A stretch of 20,791 bases of DNA, taken from assembly GCA_900546115.1 (NCBI GenBank), contig URBQ01000038.1, forward strand, positions 1 through 20,791, written 5' to 3'. Numbering within the stretch: position 1 is the first letter of the stretch; each line of letters opens with the position of its first letter. Of this stretch, positions 15,046 through 20,791 are shown piece after piece. Under the pieces are notes generated by a model. That model did no database searches. It saw nothing but the letters and a program-made list of their open reading frames with translations, and was not told where the DNA came from. The position numbers were made by a program, and so were the translations under genes. The stretch is from an uncultured Collinsella sp. Lineage in GTDB: Bacteria; Actinomycetota; Coriobacteriia; Coriobacteriales; Coriobacteriaceae.

Positions 15046-15804
15046 CTACATCAACCCGCCGAGCGCAATGTCGACGGCCTCGTTGAAGTCGTCAGTAATG
15101 TGTACCAGATCCGGATCGAGCGGGCTGATCATACCGGCATCCATCACCGGGCCGTTGAGCCAGTCGAACAGGCCCTGCCAGTATTCGCTGCCCACCAAAA
15201 CAAGCGGCATGCGCTTAACCTTGTGCGTCTGCACCAGCGTGAGTACCTCGAACATCTCGTCGAGCGTACCAAAACCTCCGGGAAACACGATGGCGCCCGA
15301 GCTGTATTTGACGAACATGGTCTTGCGCACAAAGAAGTAACGGAAGTCCATGCCGAGGTTCACGTATTTGTTGAGCCCCTGCTCGTGCGGAAGCTCGATA
15401 CCCAGGCCGACCGACTTGCCGTTGGCGCTCGCCGCTCCCCTGTTGGCCGCCTCCATGATGCCGGGGCCGCCACCGGTGATGACCGCCACGCCACGTTGCG
15501 CGATCTTGCGCCCGACGGTACGCGCTGCTTTGTAGAGCGGATCAGTCTTGGGCGTGCGGGCGCTACCGAAGATGGTCACCGCAGGTCCGAGCTCGGCAAG
15601 CGCGCCAAAGCCGTCGACAAACTCGGCCTGAATGCGCAGTACGCGCCACGGATCGGCGTGCAGCCAGTCGGTCGACTCCTCGGGCGCCAGCAGATTGGCG
15701 TAGGTGTTGTCCTTAGGAATCATGGGGCCGCGCATGACCACGGGGCCGCGGCGGTACGTCTCGTCGTAGGCGGGCTCGGCCTCGACGTTCTCATTCTTAA
15801 TCAT
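15046..15804 (-). CDS. LOG-family protein (TIGR00730-type Rossmann fold)
   Basis: Member of the LOG / 'lysine decarboxylase-like' family; characterised relatives release cytokinin-like bases from nucleoside monophosphates (phosphoribohydrolase), but many bacterial members have unknown roles. The 252-residue protein shows ITGGGPGIMEAANRGA (109-124) and FPGGFGTLDE (174-183) with the catalytic-type Glu at 183 and the preceding Arg/Lys pair at 160-161. An N-terminal extension of about 70 residues precedes the core. I set the start at 15802-15804, with AGGAG 5 nt upstream; an upstream in-frame ATG lacks support. Same strand as tgt, 213 nt downstream of it. Confidence 0.88.
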   Translation of the reverse strand: MIKNENVEAEPAYDETYRRGPVVMRGPMIPKDNTYANLLAPEESTDWLHADPWRVLRIQAEFVDGFGALAELGPAVTIFGSARTPKTDPLYKAARTVGRKIAQRGVAVITGGGPGIMEAANRGAASANGKSVGLGIELPHEQGLNKYVNLGMDFRYFFVRKTMFVKYSSGAIVFPGGFGTLDEMFEVLTLVQTHKVKRMPLVLVGSEYWQGLFDWLNGPVMDAGMISPLDPDLVHITDDFNEAVDIALGGLM

Positions 15805-16017
15805 GGGTACTCCTATCGAGAAAAAGAAAAGCGAGCGGGGTCGACGCCATGCGCCAAACACCCGCCCGAACATCAACTAGTCGGTATGGTACCCACGATG
15901 CATCATGCGCTTGCAAGGCATCGGTCAGCGGTCGCGCAGCCGGCGTCAGCGAATGTGACGAGCAGCTGCCGCTCAGCCTTTGCCGTTGCCCACGCTCTGC
16001 AAGCGTGTCTTTCGCCC
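15805..16017. other. Structured 213-nt gap between tgt and the LOG gene
   Basis: CACGCT/AGCGTG forms a small hairpin at 15991-16007, just 11 nt after the tgt stop, without a T run. An 8-bp inverted pair CGCTTGCA (15908-15915) / TGCAAGCG (15998-16005) could form an alternative long-range stem, and GTCAGCG occurs twice between them. No gene is supported. Confidence 0.3.
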
Positions 16018-17157
16018 TTAGTAATCCACCGCGGCAGGGCTATTCATCCAATCGCTCACGAATGCGCCATAGCGGCCCTCGATAATGGCCTGGCGAGCAC
16101 GCTGCATAAGGTTGAGCAGGTAGTAGATGTTGTGCATCGACAGCAAAATGCCGCCGAGCATCTCCTTCTGCGTGACCATGTGGCGGATGAGCGCGCGGCT
16201 GTAGCCGCCCGTGCACACCGGGCAGGTGCAGGTGGGATCGATGGGGCCATCGTCGCGCGCAAAGCGGGCGTTGCGGAAGTTGAGGCGACCCTCGCTAGAG
16301 AATGCCGTACCCATGCGGCCCGTGCGCGTCGGCAGCACGCAGTCGAACATGTCGATGCCCACACCCACGCCGCGCACGAGCGTGGTGGGGTTGCCGACAC
16401 CCATCAGGTAGCGCGGCTTATGCTTGGGCATGTACTCGCTCACGAGCGGCGCCAGGGTCTCGAACATGGTCTCGTGATCCTCGCCCACCGAATAGCCACC
16501 GATACCATAGCCCGGGAAGTCGCCGCACTCCTCCAGATGGCGCAGCGAACGCAGGCGCAGATCCAGGTGCATGCCGCCCTGAACGATACCAAAGAGTGCC
16601 TGGTCATCACGGGTGTGAGCCTTGTAGCAGCGCTCGGCCCACATACTCGACAGCTCCACGGCGCGCTCGACGTAGGCGCGCGTGGCGGGATAGCCGGGGC
16701 ACTGGTCGAGCTGCATGCAAATGTCGGAACCGAGCTTCATGGCGATTTCCATGTTGTCCTCGGGCGTCCAGAACACGTGGCGACCGTCGTAGTCGTTGAC
16801 GATAAAGCGCACTCCCTCGTCGGTGAGCTTGACGGCGTCGTTGTGGCTGAACACCTGGAAGCCGCCGGAATCAGTGAGGATGGGGCCGTGCCAGTTCATA
16901 AACTTGTGCAGTCCGCCCAGCTCGGCGATGGTGTCCTCGCCGGGACGCATGGACAGGTGGTAGGTGTTGGCGAGCACGATCTGCGCACCGAGCTGCTTGA
17001 CGGTCTCGGTGGGAATGCCCTTGACGTTTGCCTTGGTGCCCACGGGCATAAAGATTGGCGTCTCGATATCACCGTGCGGGGTGTGCAGCACGCCGGCACG
17101 CGCATGCGTGGTCGGATCCTCGGCGATCAGGTCGAATTTAAACAGGTTTTGATCCAT
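16018..17157 (-). CDS. tgt: tRNA-guanine transglycosylase
   Basis: Exchanges the wobble guanine of GUN-anticodon tRNAs for preQ1 in queuosine synthesis. The 379-residue protein has the full bacterial layout: THARAGVLHTPHG and TPIFMPVGT near the start, TDSGGFQ with general acid/base D96, C153 in the DQCPGYP segment (bacterial preQ1-type position), GLVQGG-like FGIVQGGMH (189-197), nucleophile D272 in GIDMFDCVLPTR, and zinc ligands C310, C312, C315 and about H342 (MHN). Glu is replaced by Gln in the usual DEC segment. The ATG follows GGAG by 9 nt, and a TATAAT lies 38 nt upstream. queA, queC-F and yajC are not in the window. Confidence 0.96.
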   Translation of the reverse strand: MDQNLFKFDLIAEDPTTHARAGVLHTPHGDIETPIFMPVGTKANVKGIPTETVKQLGAQIVLANTYHLSMRPGEDTIAELGGLHKFMNWHGPILTDSGGFQVFSHNDAVKLTDEGVRFIVNDYDGRHVFWTPEDNMEIAMKLGSDICMQLDQCPGYPATRAYVERAVELSSMWAERCYKAHTRDDQALFGIVQGGMHLDLRLRSLRHLEECGDFPGYGIGGYSVGEDHETMFETLAPLVSEYMPKHKPRYLMGVGNPTTLVRGVGVGIDMFDCVLPTRTGRMGTAFSSEGRLNFRNARFARDDGPIDPTCTCPVCTGGYSRALIRHMVTQKEMLGGILLSMHNIYYLLNLMQRARQAIIEGRYGAFVSDWMNSPAAVDY

Positions 17158-17194
17158 AAACTGGAACTCCTTGGTTGCGGCTCATACGCAAACC

Positions 17195-17200
17195 ATTATA
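17195..17200 (-). promoter_or_regulatory. -10 element of tgt
   Basis: The leftward strand reads a perfect TATAAT here, about 38 nt before the tgt start. No good -35 hexamer is seen 16-18 nt further upstream. Confidence 0.55.
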
Positions 17201-17285
17201 CGAGCAACCATCGAACCGCACCGACTCGACAGAAACTGGTGCGAAGGGGACAGCAAACGAGCGTGGATTTTCGGGCGCCTACCCC

Positions 17286-17389
17286 ACGAGAGTGGATAAT
17301 CTCCCACTTTGGCCCGAAACACCAACCAAAAACGGGAGATCATCCACTCTCGTTCGACGGGTACTCATTTAAGTACGTCCCCAATGAGT
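17286..17389. repeat. Composite intergenic element, copy 1: paired inverted repeats A and B
   Basis: Inverted repeat A has 20-bp arms at 17286-17305 and 17334-17353 with one mismatch (17298/17341). Repeat B pairs ACTCATT with AATGAGT around the loop TAAGTACGTCCCC (17363-17389). Both recur in the same order at 20540-20646. The outer C-G pair of A (17287/17352) is T-A in the other copy, a compensating change. Confidence 0.85.
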
Positions 17390-17425
17390 GGAGCTATTTA
17401 CCAGCCACGCCATCGCCGATGTTTT

Positions 17426-17444
17426 GGCGACGCCGATGTCTTGG
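17426..17444 (+). repeat. 19-nt segment shared by both composite elements
   Basis: GGCGACGCCGATGTCTTGG is identical at 20669-20687. Here a related CGCCGATGTTTTGG lies 17 nt upstream (17414-17427), a local tandem duplication. CAGCGAGCGG follows in both copies (17451-17460, 20694-20703). Confidence 0.75.
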
Positions 17445-17457
17445 AAATGTCAGCGAG

Positions 17458-17556
17458 CGGTCGCCAGAGCGAACAAATTGGTATGAAAAGAGGGCGGCAT
17501 AGACCTTCTGGTCATGCCGTCCTCTTTGAATGACAAGTTGTCGCTCTGGCGACCGC
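17458..17556 (-). terminator. Two-tier hairpin, terminator of the dehydrogenase gene
   Basis: An outer 19-bp stem (17458-17476 with 17538-17556, one bulged A) encloses an inner hairpin 17487-17527. The inner one has AAAGAGG/CCTCTTT base, the shared bulged tip GACC-TTCT-GGTC (17502-17513), and TTTTC after it on the leftward strand, a classic terminator form. It is A-rich on one side and T-rich on the other, so it could act both ways. Confidence 0.75.
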
Positions 17557-17569
17557 GCAGCGTCGAGCC

Positions 17570-17597
17570 GTTACGCGGTTTGGTAAAACCGCGTAAC
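17570..17597. terminator. 12-bp perfect hairpin at the dehydrogenase stop
   Basis: Arms GTTACGCGGTTT (17570-17581) and AAACCGCGTAAC (17586-17597) with a 4-nt loop lie one nucleotide from the stop codon of the dehydrogenase. No T run follows; it may protect the 3' end or belong to the composite element. A shortened trace (CGCGTAACC) precedes the stop of the dipeptidase at 7492-7500. Confidence 0.6.
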
Positions 17598-17598
17598 C

Positions 17599-18399
17599 CT
17601 ACGGCCGCTGGCCCATGCCGCCCTCGAGGGTGACGGTCTCGCCGTTCATGTATTTAAAGTCGGGACCGCAGAGTTGAACGACCACGCGGCCGATTTCCTT
17701 CTCGACGTCGCCGTAGTGGCCCGCCGGCGGCATGTGGACGTTGGCCTTGAACGCCTCGGGATAGGCATCCTGAAAGTTCTCGAGCGCAGCAGTCCAAGCA
17801 AGCGGGCATACGATATTCACGTTGATGCCGTCGGGACCCCACTCATTGGCAGCGACGCGGGTCAGGCCGCGGATGCCCTCCTTGGCGGCAGCATAGCTGC
17901 ACTGGCCATAGTTGCCAAACAGGCCGGCGCCCGAGGCAAAGTTGACCACGGAGCCCTTGGTCTCCTTCAGGTGCGGATAGGCCTTCTGCATGTACAGATA
18001 GGTGGCATACAGACCGGAGTAAATGGCCAGGTTGAACTGGTCCATGGTGTGGTCGGCGATCGTCACGCCCGAAGCGCTGGCCTGAGCATTGTTGACGACG
18101 GCGTCGATACGGCCGAACTCCTCGATGGCCTTGTCGATGACGTTCTGGACGACGGCTTCGTTGTCCTGACCAGCCGAGACATCGGCCTGAACAGGCAGAA
18201 CCTTAACGCCGTACTCGGCCTCGAGAGACTCCTTGGCAGCCTCGAGCTTGGCGACGTTGCGGCCGGTAATGACGAGGTTTGCGCCCTCCTTGGCAAAAGC
18301 GATATCGATGCCGTAGCCGATGGAGCCAGCGGAGCCGTCCTTAAGCGTAGCCTTGCCGCCGCCGGTGATAATCACGGTCTTGCCAGTGAAAAGTCCCAT
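17599..18399 (-). CDS. Short-chain dehydrogenase/reductase (SDR) family oxidoreductase
   Basis: Classical-type NAD(P)-dependent oxidoreductase of 266 residues; substrate unknown. The cofactor loop is TGGGKATLKDGSAGSIGYG (12-30), longer than the usual TGxxxGxG. VVNNAQ (101-106) replaces the usual NNAG. The catalytic residues are S156 (NFASGAG) and Y169-x3-K173 (YAAAK). The C-terminus GETVTLEGGMGQRP is usual for the family. AAAGGA stands 7 nt before the ATG. It is not the known Collinsella 7-beta-hydroxysteroid dehydrogenase, whose sequence as I recall it differs clearly. Its leader (18400-18600) is divergent from the coiled-coil gene, and a structured element follows its stop. Confidence 0.88.
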   Translation of the reverse strand: MGLFTGKTVIITGGGKATLKDGSAGSIGYGIDIAFAKEGANLVITGRNVAKLEAAKESLEAEYGVKVLPVQADVSAGQDNEAVVQNVIDKAIEEFGRIDAVVNNAQASASGVTIADHTMDQFNLAIYSGLYATYLYMQKAYPHLKETKGSVVNFASGAGLFGNYGQCSYAAAKEGIRGLTRVAANEWGPDGINVNIVCPLAWTAALENFQDAYPEAFKANVHMPPAGHYGDVEKEIGRVVVQLCGPDFKYMNGETVTLEGGMGQRP

Positions 18400-18549
18400 A
18401 AGAAAGTCCTTTCAAATCACGACGGGCACGCCCGCCGACTGCGCGCACCAAAATTCACGCGCCAAAAGCTGAAATGCAACTTTAACGTGTTCAAGTGAAA
18501 AATAAAGACCGCAGCAGGCGAACGGTACAACGTTATTCGGCGAAGGGGA

Positions 18550-18661
18550 TGTCAAGCACGAACCGGATAAAGAGGCCGAATTTTTGTCATCCAAATGAGC
18601 TATCGAACACGTTTTGAAACTTTGCTGCGGCGCGTGGGATGTCGGCGCGAGACTTTATCAT
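18550..18661. promoter_or_regulatory. Divergent promoter region between the SDR and coiled-coil genes
   Basis: On the leftward strand TTGACA lies at 18550-18555, a perfect -35, but the hexamer 18 nt away (GTTGTA) is a weak -10. On the rightward strand TATCAT (18656-18661) is a -10 candidate 34 nt before the coiled-coil start, without a good -35. Neither pair is complete. Confidence 0.3.
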
Positions 18662-18694
18662 AGGGTGACGAACAACGATGAGGAGCACATGCCT

Positions 18695-20479
18695 ATGACA
18701 GACGAGCTGGACCCCCAGACTCAGCAGCATATTGATCATTCCGCAGACGCCATCGACGGATGCGACACTCCTACCTGCGCCGATGCGCCCGCGAATGTAT
18801 CAGCCGATGCATCCGACGAAGATGTGCACGCCACCGCAGATAAGGCCACAGACGCAGATGATACTGTCGAGCAAGGCGAAGGCGAGCAGTCGGAACCGGG
18901 TGGCGCCGAGCCCGATGCGAAGCCCGCGGTACAGGCAGCGGGCCCCATCGAGGTGTCTTCGGAAGAAGAGCTCGACGCCGTCATGGACTCCATGATGGAT
19001 GCCGTCAAAGCGATGAAAGACGCCGTGGCCGACGCCGACGTGGATGCCGAGGAAGAGGAGGCCGCCGAGGCCGCCTCGACCTTTGTGCCCGGCGAGACCC
19101 CCGTTGCCGATCAAGGCAGCACCATGCCCTCGTTCCTGCAGCTCGAGCACCCCACAATTGGCGCCGACGCGGTCGATCCGCACGCAGCAGGCTTTTCTGT
19201 GGTCGAGGGCGGTACCGGCAATATCGCCGCGCCGCAGGCTGCCGATGCGGACGCTGTCGACACCGCTCGCCCGACCGCCCCGCACTCCCCCGCCGCGAGC
19301 CGCGATCTGGGGACCGCCGTCTCGAACACTGCGAACGCCGTGGGCGCCTTTATCGCCCAGGGCGCCTCGGCCATGCGTGAGATGAACGCCGCGAAAAAGG
19401 CACTTGCCGACGCCCGCGCCCACTTGGCCGAACTCGAGCAGCGCATTGCCGATCAGGCCGAGGAACTCGAGACGCGCCAGGATATCGCAGGCCGCTACGA
19501 CCAGATCGTCGCCGACCAGCGCCAGGCGATTGCCGCGGCCCAAAAGACTGCAGCGGCCGCTGAGATTGACCGTGATGCCCACGCCGCCAAGGCGACAGAG
19601 CTCAAGGGCCAGCTCGAACAAATGAAGACAGAGGATGACGCGACTGAACTCCGCTTGAAGGCCGCGCTCGACGCCGTGGAGGCCCGCGAGGCGAGCTCGC
19701 GCGAGACCGGCAACCGCCTCGTTCGACGTCTTGAGGATTCCAAGCGCATCCGCGACAAGGTGAAGGCCGAGCGAGACGCCGGCATTGCGGCCGCACAACA
19801 AACCGTCGACGCCACGCGCGCCCAGCTCGAGACGCTGCGTCATGAGTATGCCGAGCTGCAACGCAATCCCTCGGCAAATCCCGCCAACTATACGGTGCGC
19901 ACCAGCGAGCTCTCGATGCAGATCTCCGACACGGCAGATGCCCTGCGTAAAGCCGAAGAAGATGTCCCGCGCATCACCGCCGACCTTGAGCACTCGCTTG
20001 CCGCAGCCGAGCAGGCCGTCGAACAGGCTCAAGCCCCTATCGCCGACGCAAAACGCGCGCACCAAGCCGTGACGACCGAAGCCGATGCCGCGCGCGACGA
20101 GCTGCAGACGGCGAAGACGGCCGCCGCGACTCGTCAGCGCGAACTGCGCGAGAAGATCACCGCCGAGGACAAGGCACGCCGCGACCAAGAGCAAAGCATC
20201 GCCAACGCTCAAGCAGATGCCGCACATGCACAGTCGATCATCGAGCAGGCGACCGAGGTACATGACCATCCAGAGATCACTGAGTCGCTTGCAGGATCCT
20301 TGGCCCGAGACAAAGCCGAACACGCCGAGACCGAGCGAGAAGTCGCCCAGCTCGAGGCCACCGAGGACGCGGTGCGCGAGCGTACCCGCGACTCACGCAT
20401 CAAATTCACCGGCGCCATCGTCTGCATTGTCGCCGCAATCCTGGTGATCATCCTGATCTGGCTCTTCACAAGCAAGTAG
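18695..20479 (+). CDS. Acidic, Ala-rich coiled-coil protein with C-terminal membrane anchor
   Basis: Not recognised as a named family. The 594-residue product has an acidic, disordered Asp/Ala/Glu/Thr-rich N-terminal third (about 1-220), then long heptad-like Ala/Glu/Arg/Gln-rich helices (about 235-565, for example around LAELEQRIADQAEELETRQ), broken once by a Pro/Asn stretch NPSANPANYT. It ends with one hydrophobic span (FTGAIVCIVAAILVIILIWLF) and a three-residue tail TSK. No signal peptide is seen, so it should be tail-anchored with the bulk in the cytosol. A structural or envelope-linked scaffold role is only a guess. AGGAG lies 9 nt before the ATG at 18695; the ATG at 18689 is only 3 nt from it. 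Confidence 0.82.
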   Translation: MTDELDPQTQQHIDHSADAIDGCDTPTCADAPANVSADASDEDVHATADKATDADDTVEQGEGEQSEPGGAEPDAKPAVQAAGPIEVSSEEELDAVMDSMMDAVKAMKDAVADADVDAEEEEAAEAASTFVPGETPVADQGSTMPSFLQLEHPTIGADAVDPHAAGFSVVEGGTGNIAAPQAADADAVDTARPTAPHSPAASRDLGTAVSNTANAVGAFIAQGASAMREMNAAKKALADARAHLAELEQRIADQAEELETRQDIAGRYDQIVADQRQAIAAAQKTAAAAEIDRDAHAAKATELKGQLEQMKTEDDATELRLKAALDAVEAREASSRETGNRLVRRLEDSKRIRDKVKAERDAGIAAAQQTVDATRAQLETLRHEYAELQRNPSANPANYTVRTSELSMQISDTADALRKAEEDVPRITADLEHSLAAAEQAVEQAQAPIADAKRAHQAVTTEADAARDELQTAKTAAATRQRELREKITAEDKARRDQEQSIANAQADAAHAQSIIEQATEVHDHPEITESLAGSLARDKAEHAETEREVAQLEATEDAVRERTRDSRIKFTGAIVCIVAAILVIILIWLFTSK

Positions 20480-20529
20480 TCGTTGGAGACGTTCTTAAAC
20501 GACTAGTCAAACAAGAACATCCCCAACGA
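20480..20529 (+). terminator. Hairpin after the coiled-coil gene
   Basis: Arms 20480-20496 and 20513-20529 form a 17-bp stem with two mismatches around a loop containing ACTAGT. It begins directly after the stop codon. No T run follows, so termination is likely but not certain. The arms are variants of the TTGGGGACG-type motif seen in other gaps. Confidence 0.55.
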
Positions 20530-20539
20530 CCAATCAATG

Positions 20540-20646
20540 ATGAGAGTGGATAATCTCCCACTTTGAGCCCACAGACGGGCCAAAAACGGGAGATTATCCA
20601 CTCTCATTCCGCAGGTACTCATTTAAGTACGTCCCCAATGAGTACC
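20540..20646. repeat. Composite intergenic element, copy 2: inverted repeats A and B
   Basis: Repeat A has perfect 20-bp arms at 20540-20559 and 20588-20607, with an inner GCCC/GGGC pair in its loop. Repeat B has perfect 10-bp arms GGTACTCATT (20614-20623) and AATGAGTACC (20637-20646) around the same loop TAAGTACGTCCCC as in copy 1. Confidence 0.88.
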
Positions 20647-20668
20647 CCAAACGGCTAGTCCGGACCAA

Positions 20669-20791
20669 GGCGACGCCGATGTCTTGGCAACGCCAGCGAG
20701 CGGGCCGCATTTGAGACAAGGTGACGTGAAACAAAGGGGCGCTGACCTTCTGGTCGCGCCCTTGAAGTTGAACGTCAGATTGTCCAAATGC
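20669..20791. repeat. Composite intergenic element, copy 2: two-tier hairpin cut by the window edge
   Basis: The shared 19-nt segment (20669-20687) is followed by an outer stem 20707-20727 / 20772-20791 (18 paired bases, one bulge, one internal mismatch) and an inner hairpin 20735-20763 with the same bulged GACC-TTCT-GGTC tip (20744-20755). Both stems differ in sequence from copy 1 but pair equally well. The outer right arm reaches the last base of the window, so it probably continues beyond. Confidence 0.75.

Noticed and set aside
15013..17502. Open frame of 829 codons on the rightward strand
   Set aside because: Antisense to the LOG gene and tgt, crosses the repeat region, has no recognisable domain or ribosome site.
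17599..18399. 7-beta-hydroxysteroid dehydrogenase, known from Collinsella aerofaciens
   Set aside because: The N-terminal cofactor region and active-site context do not match that enzyme as I recall it.
18800..20323. Open frame of 507 codons on the leftward strand
   Set aside because: Antisense to the coiled-coil gene; its Gly/Leu/Arg-rich composition is what the reverse of Ala/Glu codons gives.

Overview
The window looks like chromosomal DNA of a high-GC gut actinobacterium of the class Coriobacteriia, most like Collinsella. This is inferred from GC-rich codon use, the style of the intergenic palindromic repeats and the resemblance of the proteins; no search was run. I support fourteen protein genes, with no rRNA, tRNA or CRISPR array.

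Left part (1-9653, all leftward). Transcription runs right to left in several units: a HAD phosphatase plus M20 dipeptidase pair; the phosphate-uptake operon pstS-pstC-pstA-pstB with overlapping genes, closed by a strong terminator at 3435-3472; an Uup-like ABC-F ATPase coupled to a Cof-type HAD phosphatase; and a short DtxR/MntR-type metalloregulator. No phoU is present here.

Middle part (9810-15000). degV is rightward and ends the housekeeping block. After it comes a lower-GC accessory segment. It holds a 1003-residue primase-helicase fusion with a degenerate PLD-like tail, the architecture known from TOTE-type conflict (defence) proteins, and a leftward DinJ/YafQ-type toxin-antitoxin pair with its own operator-like inverted repeat. 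The fusion gene is preceded by a perfect 36-bp inverted repeat enclosing 158 nt, and is bracketed by two direct copies of a ~62-bp palindromic repeat, the second of which supplies its last codons and stop.

Right part (15046-20791). Leftward genes encode a LOG-family protein, tRNA-guanine transglycosylase (tgt) and a short-chain dehydrogenase. A divergent rightward gene encodes a tail-anchored acidic coiled-coil protein. Two collinear copies of a composite, multi-hairpin intergenic element (17286-17597 and 20540 to the right edge) flank the dehydrogenase and coiled-coil genes. Paired base changes between the copies preserve the stems. A third, shorter relative lies downstream of the dipeptidase at 7426-7489.

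Main candidates for a less described system are (a) the primase-helicase-PLD gene with its possible invertible upstream segment and repeat boundaries, and (b) the family of structured intergenic repeats. The first 141 nt hold no gene I can support.
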